From: Rhizophagus clarus
Taxonomy: Eukaryota; Glomeromycota; Glomeromycetes; Glomerales; Glomeraceae
DNA: 64,000 nucleotides
Direction: 5' to 3'
NCBI GenBank assembly: GCA_015698045.1
Contig: BLAL01000058.1
Location: forward strand, 498,501 to 562,500
A model generated the notes under the pieces. The model was given only the letters and a program-made list of their open reading frames with translations. It was not told where the DNA came from and made no database searches. The position numbers were made by a program, and so were the translations under genes. Positions 1 to 10,756 of this stretch are shown one piece after another. Each line of letters starts with the position of its first letter. Position 1 is the stretch's first letter.

Positions 1-640
1 TTTAAACCTAAATATTCGCAATTCCGCAATCCGCAATTGTCCGCAATTCCGCAAATATTCCGCAATTCCGCAAAGTACCGCAATTCAATTGCGGAATAAT
101 TGCGGAATTGCGGCACATTTGCAGAATTGCGATACATTTGCGGAATTACAATTTCGCTAAAGCAATCCAAAAAAACGTTGTGAAATGTTTTTTTTAATTA
201 AAATATACTTTGAAAAAATGTTTCGCAACGTTTTTTCTTTAAATTAATTAAAAAAACGTTGCGAAACATTTTTTTTAATTAAATATACTTTGAAAAAACG
301 TTTCGCAACGTTTTTTCTTTAAATTAATTAAAAAACGTTGCGAAACGTTTTTTTTAATTAAAATACTTTGAAAAAACGTTTCGCAACGTTTTTTCGTTAA
401 ATTAATTAAAAAAACGTTGCGAAACGTTTTTTTTAATTAAAATACTTTGAAAAAACATTTCGCAATGTTTTTTCATTAAATTAATTAAAAAAAACGTTGC
501 GTAAACGTTTTTTTTATTAAATCGGTTCGGTAAACTGCCAAAACTGATCAGGTGAATTGCGGAATTGCGGTTCACTAACTGCAATTCAACTCCAAAATCC
601 GCAATATTGCGGATTTGATAAATCAATTGCGGCACCATCC
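1..640. mobile_element. Non-autonomous element with CCGCAATT subterminal word clusters (left end probably cut by the window)
   Basis: Positions 15-115 hold many degenerate copies of the word CCGCAATT and its complement AATTGCGG. A second cluster in mixed orientation lies at about 550-635. Between them is a tandem palindromic array (175-520). Paired clusters of one short word around an AT-rich core match the design of the hAT-like elements elsewhere in this window, so I infer a non-autonomous hAT-like element. No terminal inverted repeat or target duplication could be fixed because the left end reaches the window edge. No coding region is seen. Confidence 0.4.
175..520. repeat. Tandem array of 80-90 bp units, each with two mirror-image hairpins
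   Basis: About four units are seen. Each contains AACGTTGCGAAACGTT and then its reverse complement AACGTTTCGCAACGTT, separated by AT-rich spacers (TTAATTAAA, ATACTTTGAAAA). Every unit can therefore form hairpins with A/T-rich stems. Copies differ by single transitions such as CGTT to CATT. Nothing codes for protein here. Confidence 0.85.
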
Positions 641-718
641 TTACTTTCAGTTCACAAAGAAGAAACCACATAATGAATTCTTATTACATTCATGTAAAGT
701 GAGCAAAATTTTTATTAT

Positions 719-1561
719 TGTTACCGATTGTTTTCCCTTAGAACAATAGGCAACAGAGAGTAGATTAGTTCCGATTGAAGCACAATTATACCTCTTTCAA
801 CAGGTATTCTGGTGATTTCTCCTTTCTATACATTAAGAATCATCAGGCAATACATTTAACAAGCAGCTATAATTTACAATGCAACAACTCAGACAAAAAT
901 CGTTAATAAAACAACAAAGCAACAGGACTTTATGCAATGTATGTGATAGAAACAAGGTATACTTTATTAATATAAATACACTGGTAGATAAAAAGGGTGG
1001 AAGTGGAGGAAAGGGAAAGGTCATGAACAAATTATTTCTAGTTTTCTCTTATCCTTATCTCCTCTACTTTCAGCAATTTTCTGTTTCTTTTATAACTATC
1101 TTTATCTCTTTTTTTTTTCTCATCTAGATCTCGCATCTTGTAGCACATTACATCAACAATCAAAATTATTTCACTTGTAACAAGGGGAAATGGGACTATT
1201 ATTAATTAATAAATTTAGGGGCAATTTTTACTATAAGCCATTACACGAATTAACAAAAATAGGAGACAAATACTATTGTGCTAATTTGTGCTTATTATCT
1301 ACCGATTGTTACAATATCATTAAAAATACAAATATAGAAAATATATATATATAAAAATATAAATAAATAAAATTATAAACAAATAAAAAAAAATTATCTA
1401 ATATACATAGCCACCATATGACTATATAATTCATTTTACTGTATATCAATATTATTCAGTTAAATCGTCATCAATCAGCATATTGATCATTGTCTGGTAA
1501 GCAGTATCAGAAATTGTTGCACATCAACACAAATCGTCCAATGTCAAATTAAGTTATAACA
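719..1561 (-). repeat. 3' LTR of gypsy element B (843 bp)
   Basis: It matches the uninterrupted parts of 32747-35510 from end to end. It begins TGTTACCG and ends TATAACA, so it has the usual TG...CA borders. TTAT precedes it. The minus-strand polypurine tract abuts its right edge, which makes it the 3' LTR of a minus-strand element. Differences from the 5' LTR are mostly C/T and G/A transitions. Confidence 0.9.
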
Positions 1562-1573
1562 TCATCCTCTTTT
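1562..1573 (-). other. Polypurine tract of element B
   Basis: On the minus strand AAAAGAGGATGAT lies directly upstream of the 3' LTR start TGTTATAAC. A purine run in this place is the plus-strand primer site of LTR retrotransposons. Confidence 0.7.
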
Positions 1574-4389
1574 GAAAAGTGAGCTCCTGCAAATGAGACT
1601 TTTAAGTGTTACTGCTGTGTCCTTCCAATTGTTGACTAATATATGGTCGTAATTGGTCGGCATGCACCCATTTCTTGTGTATTTTGACATCAATCGTCCA
1701 TAATTTATAGTTGCCATTATCTCGCAAATCGTGGATAAAATATGGTCAAATCCACTTGGCATCTAATTTCTTAGCGTAAAAATTTTTCAATAACACCTGC
1801 TGACCAATATGATACTGCCTAACTTGAATTTGAACATTATATTGTTGTTTTTGTTTTACTTGACTATTGACAATATTATTCCAAGCTTTCTGCCAATCAT
1901 CTTTTATAGTTCTGATCAAAAACTGAATCTGTCAATATAATAAATCCTGTATATCATCTGATATTATGGTGTCTTGATAAACTTTATCATAATGACAAGA
2001 CAACACTAATTCAATGGGTAGGGTAGCCTCTCATCTATAAGTAAGATAAAATGGTTTAAATTGAGTTGTCTGTTATCGTATAGTTCAGTAAGCAAAAAGG
2101 GTGGATGGCAAATAAAGGTCCCAATTTTGTTGGTCAAACATTAAATATTTTGCCAACATTTCACATAATGTGCAGTTAAAACGTTCAGTTAATCTGTTAG
2201 TTTGTAGTTGATAGGTGGTAGAAAGATGATGTTTTACTCTGAACTGATCACATAGGGAGTTGAGAAGTTCATTCACAAAGTGAGTATCCTGATCAGTCAA
2301 TAATACTTTTGGACAACCATATCTACAGATCACATCTTCATAAAAGAAGGAGACAACTGAGGCAGCTTTAGCATCTGGTCAGGCTCTAGCTTCTGGCCAC
2401 TTTGTCAGATATTTGGTCATAACTACAATGTACTTATTTCCACAAGTGGTAACAGGTAATGGTCTGACGATATCCATTCTGACTCTATTGAAAGGTTAAC
2501 CTACTTTAATAGGGTGTAGTGGTTCACTGCGTTATGGATATTTTTGATGCTGACATACATCACACAATTGTACATAAGCTTTTATGTCAGCTCCCATTTG
2601 TGGCCAGAAGTACTTTAGATTAATTGTTCGATAGGTCTCAGCAAACCCAAAGTGTTCAGCTAATGGATCTTTATGGAAACTATACAAGACAGTTTCCAGT
2701 TCATTTTTCTTTAGCACACGCAAGAGACAAGTGGGATTTTTTTTGTTTTTCTTATGCAATAATCCTTCAAGAAAGATGTACTGATGAGCTTGCCTCTCAA
2801 ATTTTCTTCTATAGGTGACATCTAAGTCATTTGGCAATTCCAGGGTTTTCAGGTATCATAGTATCTTAAAATATGCGTCAATATCTATGGTTGGATTTAA
2901 ATCAATATGGGTAATCCAAAAATTGGTGTCAAAATAAGGCAAGGAAAATGGAAATAGGCAACGGTCGATTGTATACTCTATGTCCTTATATGAGATAAAC
3001 TATCGACATTGAGATATTTCTTTTCAGATTGGTGGGTGATGTTAAAAACATACATTTGGAGCTTCATGATCCAACAGGCCAATCTTCCAGTTGGAGTTAC
3101 CATATTGAATAAATGACAAAGCGCTGTATGATCCATAATTAGTTGGAATTTTTGCCCATAGAGATATGCGTGAAAATGCTTAACAGCCCAAACTACCATG
3201 AGACACTCTAATTCAGTTGCTGAATAGTTACATTTGACTTTATTACAAGTGCGACTTGCATAAGCAATTATCCTATTGTTCTTCTGTTCATCTAACTGGA
3301 ACAATATAGCACCTAACCCAAAGGTTGATGCATCTGTTAGCAAAATAAACTACTTGTCAAAATCTGGGAATACTAAGATAGGAGAGCTGATGAGAGATTC
3401 TTTCAGCTGATTGAAAGAATCCTGTTGTACCTTCATCCAGTTATATTCAGTTTCTTTCTTAAGTAGTTTATTAAGGGGTGAAGCAATTCGTAAAAAATTT
3501 AGTATAAATTGACGATAATATGATGCTAATCCCAAGAATCCACGTAGTTGAGTGATGTTGGTAGGTGCTGGAAAATTCTTAACTTTTTGGACTTTAGCTG
3601 GATTAGTTCGTTTTCCTTTACTACTGATAACATGCCCCAAAAATTCTAATTCATCTTTTACAAAGGAACACTTGTCAGAATTTAGTTTAAGTCCAGCATT
3701 TTCCAATTGATCAAATACTTGCTGTAGATGGTCCAAATATTGCTCAAAGGTATTGGAATAGATAATAATATTGTCTAAATAGACCATAATGAACTTCCAA
3801 AGAAGTCTTTTTAACACTTCATCCATCAATCTTTGGAAGGTAGCAGGCGCATTACAAAGGCTAAAGGTCATTACCCTAAACTGATAAGTACTGAATTGCG
3901 TGATGAAGTCAGTTTTTGATCAGTCAACTTTCTCCATCTCCACCTGTCAATACCCGCTAGTAAGGTCTAGAAATGATAACCATTTGGCTTTCCCAAAGGA
4001 GTCCAATATGTTATCAATTCATGGTAGTAAGTAGGTGTCCTTCTTGGTGATGTTGTTCAATTCATGATAATTGACACAAAATTGCAACTTCTCATTCTTT
4101 TTACATACCAACATGACTGGTGCTGCCCAAGGTCCCATTGACCTTTTTATTAATCCTTCTTGTAACATGCGTTGGATTTCCTTTTTGATAAAATTCCTTT
4201 CATTTTTTGACATCAGATACCAGTGCTTCCATATAGCTTTGTGAACCCCAGTATCGATTGTATGTTAAATTAGATTGGTTCATCCTAGTTTTGAGGGAGT
4301 CCATGTGAAACTTTCATGTTGCTGCACCAAAAATTGTAACAATAGTAACTCTTGTTTGGGAGGTAATGTCCCAACTTGCATCTTAGTGG
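1574..4389 (-). pseudogene. 3' half of element B pol: RT, RNase H and integrase, degenerate
   Basis: Read right to left. 4019-4213 holds the RT N-terminal part (WAAPVMLVCKKN, FCVNYHELNNIT). 3350-3871 holds the RT core with the catalytic box YLDNI (YLDD type, second Asp now Asn), then the thumb. 2978-3343 is an RNase H domain with TDAS, an E in ELECL and a D in MDHTA. 2532-2837 has the integrase HHCC zinc-binding region (FHKD...EHFG, CDVC), and 2085-2333 the catalytic core (LLTDQDTHF, LTERFN). 1574-2084 is the integrase C-terminal region. In-frame stops break it, including TGA where the family has Arg (FAYR, GR) and where RT has the Trp of GYWQ. The reading frame at 4389 resumes at 21948 across element A. 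Confidence 0.9.
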
Positions 4390-4834
4390 TGTTATTCTGG
4401 TCAGTTCGTCGATCAGGTAACTATGACTTGGAGACAGGGATGCAATAGATATGTCTCAAGTCCAATCAACAAGACACACTATTCACAAAGGGACAGTTCG
4501 TTTATAAGGTAAAAGAGTTTATTTATTAATTATATGAACTTGTTATTATAACTTTGTTATTACACTTTCTGATCTTTTTCAACTAAAAGGAAATTTCAGG
4601 ATATTTATACAAAATAAAATATATTTAAAAATATAACAAATAAATCTAATATATTAAATAAAACTAATAAATCAAATAAATAAAATAAATCAATTAAATC
4701 AAATAAATCAGATAAATCAAATAAAACTGATATATCAAATAAATCGGAAATATCAAAAATTACAGGCTATGATGGCTTTGGCTTAGGCGGCTCTATATAC
4801 TTTGCCACAATGTCACATGATTACTACGCCAACA
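4390..4834 (-). repeat. 3' LTR of gypsy element A (445 bp)
   Basis: It starts TGTTATTCTGG and ends GCCAACA, and is near-identical to 16691-17063 joined to 21879-21947. The polypurine tract at 4836-4849 marks it as the 3' LTR of a minus-strand element. It is not a solo LTR: its left flank GTGG is repeated only after the far LTR at 21948. Confidence 0.93.
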
Positions 4835-4835
4835 G

Positions 4836-4849
4836 TTCTCCCCTTCTTT
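4836..4849 (-). other. Polypurine tract of element A
   Basis: On the minus strand AAAGAAGGGGAGAA stands one base before the 3' LTR start TGTTGGCG. This is the expected place and composition of the plus-strand primer site. Confidence 0.85.
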
Positions 4850-5247
4850 AGTTTGAACTCCGTTGAAAACTCTTCTTTTCACACTACACACCCAACCCGC
4901 TAGTACATGGGGATCACTCGTAATATACCAAGCTAAAAGGCCCCCGAAGGGAATTCATGCTGAAGCCCAAAATTAGCGAGGCATAGAAGCTGATCATTTT
5001 GGCCAGGAATGACCGAGTATATGTGACGGTGATTTTGTGTCGATAATGGGCTCATATTTATACCAATTTTTGAATTTGTTAGAATTATGGGATTGGAAAT
5101 TAGTGGAAAAGTGTTGGTAAATTCTGATAAAATTCGGTTTGTTTTTTGGTGGTAATTTCTGGGAAGTTTCTTCATTTAAATTTTCATCAATGTCACACTA
5201 TCTCAAAATCATCTTCATCTTTTTTTTTTTCTTCATTAATTTTCAAT

Positions 5248-5721
5248 ATGACTCGCACTGACACCAATGTTGCTCGTCGAAAACTTCGCAGTTCATGCGC
5301 CTCTCGAGGCCAAAATAATAAAAAAAAACATAATAAACCAAGTAAGGCCGTCAGAAGAAGGCATTTTCAAAGAAAAGGCATTGATAAGCCTCAAAAAAGT
5401 GAGGGCTTGGCTCAACAAGCTTTGGAAGTTGCTGGAGAGCTTTTTGTAACGAAAGAAGAAGAAGTAGAGAAATTACAACAAGAAATCAATAAGAAAAATG
5501 GAGAACTTGGCCATTATAAGGAGTTAGCAGGGTTTAATAGAGATTTACGAGAACAAGTATTTTCATTAACTAAGGATAAGGAGCGGTATAGGAGGGAAAG
5601 GAAAGGTTGGAAGGTACGACATGAGAGGGAACATAAGAGGGCTAATGAGGCAAAAGAAACTATTTCCAATTATGAAACATATATGAGAGAAAATAATCTA
5701 GAACCACCATCTACTATTTAG
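5248..5721 (+). CDS. Basic coiled-coil protein encoded antisense inside gypsy element A
   Basis: A 157-aa frame starts at the ATG at 5248. An upstream in-frame ATG at 5146 would add a low-complexity Ser/Phe stretch, so I prefer 5248. Residues 1-50 are rich in Arg and Lys (RRKLRSS, NKKKHNKPSK, RRRHFQRK). Residues 60-150 are charged and Glu/Lys-rich with heptad-like spacing (EEEVEKLQQE, KKNGELGHYK), suggesting a coiled coil. I do not recognise the family. It lies between A's integrase tail and 3' LTR on the opposite strand, with no LINE-type poly(A) and no target duplication of its own. It may be an accessory antisense ORF of this gypsy lineage or a captured host gene. The frame is intact, unlike its surroundings. 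Confidence 0.6.
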   Translation: MTRTDTNVARRKLRSSCASRGQNNKKKHNKPSKAVRRRHFQRKGIDKPQKSEGLAQQALEVAGELFVTKEEEVEKLQQEINKKNGELGHYKELAGFNRDLREQVFSLTKDKERYRRERKGWKVRHEREHKRANEAKETISNYETYMRENNLEPPSTI

Positions 5722-5959
5722 ATTTTTCTTCTTTTCTTTTCTTTTTCCTAATAAATTTTTATAAAATTTTCTATTTTCTATTAAATTATTTTGGGGAGTT
5801 AAGTCGCGTATTTTTGCTGATCATTTGTGAAACTAAAATTAACACTAAGTTAAATTTGGATCTGCCATCATTACTAATTTCTATTTTTGTAGATTATACT
5901 TATGTCAATTAATTAAATTAATTTAAACTCGACTTATTTAATCCAATCAATAAATTTTC
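5722..5959. other. AT-rich spacer inside element A
   Basis: This joins the antisense ORF to the end of the accessory ORF on the other strand. It is low-complexity T/A-rich DNA. I see no gene, repeat or clear signal in it. Confidence 0.5.
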
Positions 5960-6361
5960 CAATAAATTATGATGTAATTATAAAAAATTTTGATCCAATA
6001 ATCCTTGCACAACTGTTTTACCTGACTTCTATTTATTTTTCTTGCTATTTGCGCAGTAATGTAAAAAGTACCAAGTATTTTAATTGGTTGATGTTCAAAT
6101 ATATCAAAGACATTTTCTGACATTCTCGTATAATGATTAGTTAATTTTTGCTTATATCTAAATTGTTGAGCTTTAGTTTCTAAACTATTTAATAATTTTC
6201 CAATATAATAAGCATTGATTAATGAGTTTAATCGTTCTTTTAATTGAATTGATCGTTGTAATGCAGCATAAGCATTTTTAAATTGTTCATCAAAAGGAGC
6301 AGCTTTATCATAAGGTGGTATTAAATCTCCATTTTCAAAAGGAAGTTCTAGTTGTAAATCT
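5960..6361 (-). pseudogene. Accessory ORF downstream of integrase in element A
   Basis: An open frame of about 130 codons follows the integrase C-terminus on the minus strand with no evident ATG of its own. It reads DLQLELPFENGD, YDKAAPFDEQFKNAYAAL, QLKERLNSLINAYYIGKLL and ends near NRSQVKQL. It appears alpha-helical. From memory such a segment follows integrase in other gypsy elements of these fungi, but I cannot verify that. It is preceded by stops and ends in decayed sequence. It may be translated as a tail of pol or be an independent ORF. Confidence 0.5.
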
Positions 6362-6364
6362 TAA

Positions 6365-7035
6365 GTTAAAAGGTCAATTAATCTATTATTGGAAGATTCC
6401 ATTCTTTCTGATCGTAGTAAGGTTTTAGTAAACTTCCATTGAAAGGAGCTTTTAGGACTTTTCCTTGCATATCCCTTATTTTATAGCTTTCATTTTGTAA
6501 AACCGCATGGATATAATAGGGTCCTTTCCATTTTTCATCTAATTTTCCAGACCATTGTTTCGCTTTTTCAGCCTTGTACAATAAAACTTTATCTCCTATT
6601 TGAAAAGATCTATGACGTTTAATTTGCTGATCATGATGTAATTTCTGTTTGGCTTGTTGCTGATCTATCCTTTGTCAGGTAGATTCTCTATCATGTGGTA
6701 GCTCATTAACTAATTTGTTGATCCTATCGGATAATTGTTCCTCATTTTGGGTAAGATCATCAATTGGCAACTTTGCTTCACGACCATATGTTAAATAAAA
6801 AGGAGATATTTTGGTTGTGGATTGTTTACTTGTACGATAAGCAAATAAAACTGGCTGAATAAACTGATCCCACTGTTCTACTTGTTTGACTAATTTAGCT
6901 AAAGATTCACATAAAGTTCTATTGAATCTTTCTACTAATCCATTGGTTTGGGGATAATATGGTGTTGATAACAAATGCTTAATTTCAAATCTTTTGGTTA
7001 AACGATCAATAATTTGATTATTAAAATGAGTTCCT
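6365..7035 (-). pseudogene. C-terminal half of element A integrase
   Basis: The minus strand resumes the catalytic core after the LINE-like insertion. At 6675-7035 it reads GTHF, PYYPQTNGLVERFNRTLCE (the core Glu lies in LVERFN), the FAYRTS box and FYLTYGREA. At 6378-6581 it carries the chromodomain-proximal GPY-type motif (KWKGPYYIHAV) and ends LPIID. A TGA replaces the Arg expected after ILTD just at the insertion point, and another stop separates the 6675 and 6581 parts. The N-terminal half is at 9513-10097. Confidence 0.9.
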
Positions 7036-7051
7036 CAATCAGTCAGTATTT

Positions 7052-9496
7052 GATCTAACCAAACTGAGAAAGAAGGAACTCTCTCTCTCTTTTTCTGAAC
7101 CAAATTTTTGCTAAAGGATAAAGCGTCTTTTTCAACAATAACTAGTACAGAAAAAACCTTTATTTTCTCGGAAAGAGTAACAAAACACTACCGGCATGAC
7201 AGAAATAAAACCCAATAACACGCAATATTATTTAGACCTTTTCACAAACTTGACTTCAGGTTTAGACAAAAAATTTTGTTACGAAAATTTTAGCACTATA
7301 ATAAAGAAGTCAATGAATAAGGAACAAAAGAAACGCTACGATGACTTAGTAGACGTAACAGACAACTATTTCTATAACAAAAGCAAACAGGAATATATGC
7401 CTGGAGATATGGCAGGTATATGTGTATACATTCTTTCAGAACTTTGCCAGCCAAAAGATTCTTCGTCAGCGCTCGAGGAACATGCTACGCCACAGCAGAC
7501 AACATCCACGAGTCAAGAAGCTCAAAACGGCAAGGGGGAAGAATATTATACACCAATAATACAACAGAAAGATGAGGAGATTCAAGTGTTACAGATGGAA
7601 TTAGAAAAAATGAAGAGGATTACCATACCGAGCAAATATCCACAAGAGATCAACAAAAAGAAAATAAAAAATTCAGCCGACAAAGTAATACGGCCGATCA
7701 CAATTTCTAATGACGCAATCCCACGTGATATTAATTTGGAGGAGATGAAAGATGTTTATGAAACAACAACCAAGGAGATTCTATTTCACGACATACCAGT
7801 GAAATAGTCCGACAATGATGTCATTAGCGCATTAAGCCAGATAGGAATTGTTCGCAAATGTACGATAAGACGCCTGCACAAATATGCCTCGGTTAAAGCG
7901 AACATAACCTTAACCAAAGAAGCGGGCAAACTCTTTAAACAAAAGACATTCAATATTACGACAACACTAAACGGCACCAGTTTCTACTTGAGATGGTATC
8001 CTGCCAACTGGAAAACTCATCAAATCAAACAAAGGAACTCATGGCAAATGACGAAGGATTGGGACCACATAATTAAGAAAGAGGAGATGGACGGAATTAT
8101 TAAGGAAATCGTTACCAGGTACGGAGCAGCCTTCGTTAAACCGGTAGTCATCAACAAGAAGCAGAAGATGATCGCCTTTTTCAAAAATGAAGATACCCTA
8201 TTGAAAGTAATAGGAAAATCTGTCGCAAAAGACTTCCTAGGACAATGGACCATGCGGGTACAAGACGATAGATTTACCACAAACGCTGGTAAAAAAGATA
8301 AAAAGAAGGAGAAACCAAGAAAGAAGAAGAAGAAAGAAACCGTCCAGAATGGAAAACGTAAGGAGAAATCAATAGAAACTATAGAGAACGAGGAAAGAGA
8401 TACCCCGAGAAACGAAGAAGCGATGGATTTTTCGTCAAGTTATGAAGAAGTATCCTCCCTAACGCAGCCCACACGATCTAGCAAGACCAATGACTTTGAC
8501 TACACATTAGCAAACGAAGTCCAAACAAGTTTTGCAAGTCGGCTAAAGAGCGTTAACACGGAAAAAGGACCTTTGAAACGAAGATCGATAGAGGAACCAG
8601 AGCAAGCACCTCCAATGAAGGAAGGCGCTAGCACAAGGGATTCCGATGATTACGAGCAATATTTAGATGCGCAAGAAGATTTTGAACGATTTACGACACC
8701 AGAAAATCTGCCTTCAAATTCTTCAAGTTCATTAGGGCAATTGAGAAGGAATCTAGAAACACCAATTGATTTTGACGCGATGTATAAAAGAATAGCACTG
8801 AAAGAACAGGAACGTAGGAAGAACAAACAATAATTTGAGAGGGTAGTGTGAATAACAGTTATTACGAGCGTGACTCAAATATAAGTTTTTTAAATGATCT
8901 TGTTTTTACTTAAACAAACCGTCACCTACGAAGTAATTCTTGTTATTAGTAGATTTTCTTTTTTTTCTTTTTTTCCTTTTATATTTTATATTTTTTTTTC
9001 TATTTTTCCTTTTATTCGGAAGATGTAACGGAAGTCGAACAAATTACACGATCGATTAAGATTCGTGACAACCTTATCGACTAAAACAAACTAAATTCAA
9101 TCTTATTTGGGCAGAAAGGCTGAGCGATACGTGTAAGAAAGGCTTATCTTACAACATCAACAAGCATTCGATAAAACTCGAATGTAGATAGTAAGGCGGT
9201 TTATTTAGATTACATCAGACGAAATTATAGATTTAATAATCAAAAAACATGTAAAAATTTAAAATGAAAAAAAATTTTTTTTCTTTCGTAAAATTATTAA
9301 TTTTAGTAATGCTAGTTTTATTTAGTTAGAGTACAAATTAGCACGACCGATTTAGATAGTTATTTTTAGACTAGATAAATTAGTTATATGGATTGGATTT
9401 ATTCCATCTATAGGTGTTTAAAAATTATGTATTACCTTAGGTAATTTTGATAATTAATAAACGCACTACTAATTAAAAAAAAAAAAAAAAAAAAAC
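7052..9496 (+). mobile_element. ORF1-only LINE-like retroelement inserted in element A integrase
   Basis: About 2.45 kb on the plus strand, ending in a run of about 22 A (9475-9496). It is flanked by a 16-bp duplication with one mismatch, CAATCAGTCAGTATTT (7036-7051) and CAATCTGTCAGTATTT (9497-9512), inside the integrase codons for ILTD. A 3' poly(A) with a long target duplication is the hallmark of target-primed reverse transcription. There is a roughly 140-bp 5' leader, one long ORF resembling LINE ORF1, and a 640-bp 3' region with no endonuclease or reverse transcriptase. It would depend on a full LINE for mobility, like half-LINE elements in animals. A processed copy of a host mRNA is the alternative. 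Confidence 0.8.
7196..8833 (+). pseudogene. LINE ORF1-like RNA-binding protein, one in-frame TAG
   Basis: 7196-7804 and 7808-8833 are in the same frame and are separated only by a TAG at codon 204, which fits CAG to TAG. The full frame is 545 codons. Around codons 205-270 the pattern VISALSQIGIVRKCTI ... ASVKANITLTKEAGKLF resembles an RRM-type beta-alpha-beta fold. A second RRM-like unit follows (EIVTRYGAAFVKPVVINK, QKMIAFFKNEDTLLKVIG, GQWTMRV). Next comes a Lys-rich basic stretch (about codons 360-385) and an acidic, Ser-rich tail. Two RRM-like folds plus a basic segment fit a nucleic-acid chaperone of ORF1p type. Relics of the same protein lie at 62960-63300 and 46410-46620, so it is a multicopy family. 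Confidence 0.7.
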
Positions 9497-9512
9497 AATC
9501 TGTCAGTATTTT

Positions 9513-10097
9513 CTGAGGGCAACCATGTCGGCATATAATGTCTACATATATAAATTTCTTAGTTTCTTCTGCTGTAGCTCTAGGTACTGCTTTTGCTTCA
9601 GGCCATTTAGTCAGGTAATCCATAGCAACTATAATATATTTATTTCCATTAGAAGTCTTTGGTAAAGGTCCTACAAAATCTATTCCTATTTGATAAAAAG
9701 GTGAATGTACAGGTATTGGATGTAGTAATTGATGAGTTTGAGGTTTTCCTCTTCTTTGACATGAGTCACAATTTTTAACATATTCTCTAATATTTTCATA
9801 CATCTGAGGCCAGTAATATCTAGTACGAATTTTGTTGAACATAATTTCAGTTCCAAAGTGTCCAGAAGTAGGATCATTATGTACCATGTAAAGAACTGGT
9901 TCCATTTCATGTACTCTAATTACTCTCAATAAATTTCCTTCTTTCTGTTTGTCTTTTCTATATAAATAGTTGTTTTTGATAATAAAAGGAGTACAAAAGT
10001 TTTTGAATTGTTTGATAAGTTGTTGAGTATTTAAATCTGTTGGTAGTTGTTGAGTAGTTAAATATTGAAAAATTCTATTATATTGGGTTGTATCCAT
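9513..10097 (-). pseudogene. N-terminal half of element A integrase
   Basis: The minus-strand frame starts MDTTQYNRIFQYL. It carries the zinc-binding HHCC region (H in VHNDPTSGHFG, CDSCQRRG) and the first catalytic Asp in GIDFVGPLP. It continues YIIVAMDYLTKWPEAKA to HGCPQKILTD, where the LINE-like element interrupts it. The second catalytic Asp is the one in ILTD. The rest of the enzyme is at 6378-7035. Confidence 0.9.
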
Positions 10098-10198
10098 TGT
10101 TATAAAAATACTTAAATAAAATAAAATATTAGGCTGTCTGTCACAATGCAGGCACTTTTCGCTTTCACCTTTTAATAAATTTGATATTTGTTAAGGAT

Positions 10199-10756
10199 TT
10201 AATCTAAGGAAGCTACAAATGGCTCAGTAGAGATGGTGTAAGGGGGTAATCCATAGGAAAGTCGTAAGAAGCATTTTAAATAATGAACAAGGTTGGTTTG
10301 TTTCACTCCTTCAGGTTCCTCCCACCAAGGTTGGTTTACCAAAAATTCTGGCTTCATATCAGGTCGTATTTTCCCTAAAGTAAATCCAATAATGCAATCA
10401 TGAAGGATAGTTCCATATGGGAGGTTCTTTTTGCACATTGTATAATAAGTATGAATATGATGATTTTCTATGTCACATTCCAAGGTGCATCTACTTCCTC
10501 CTCTATTGATAGGTTGACCAGCAATTACTTGCTTTATTTGAATAAACTCTTGGAATAATTCTTGTAATTCTTCCTTTGAAAAATAATATGCAGGAGTTTG
10601 AACTCCTTCTATATCATCATTCAAGATTAAAATGTCTTGACCTTCTTCTAGCCATTCTTCCTGATAGTTTGGATGATCCTCTTGGTCGTGCATTTGCTGG
10701 TAGTATTCTTGCCAATCTCTTTCATAGTCTGATCCTAAAGTGCTATTATCATTTCC
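10199..10756 (-). pseudogene. Linker region downstream of RNase H in element A pol
   Basis: This is in the same frame as the polyprotein at 10757-13180, separated from it by a single TAG (10757-10759), again explicable as CAG to TAG. It encodes about 185 residues: an acidic part, then a segment with Cys and His (GSRCTLECDIENHHIHTYYTMC) and WWEEPEGV, ending FVASLD. I do not recognise a domain. Between its stop and the integrase Met at 10097 lie about 100 bp of broken frame. In the intact element it probably bridged RNase H and integrase. Confidence 0.6.

Noticed and set aside
4390-4834. Solo LTR of element A
   Set aside because: Its left flank GTGG recurs only after the far LTR at 21948, and a polypurine tract adjoins it, so it is the 3' LTR of a full element.
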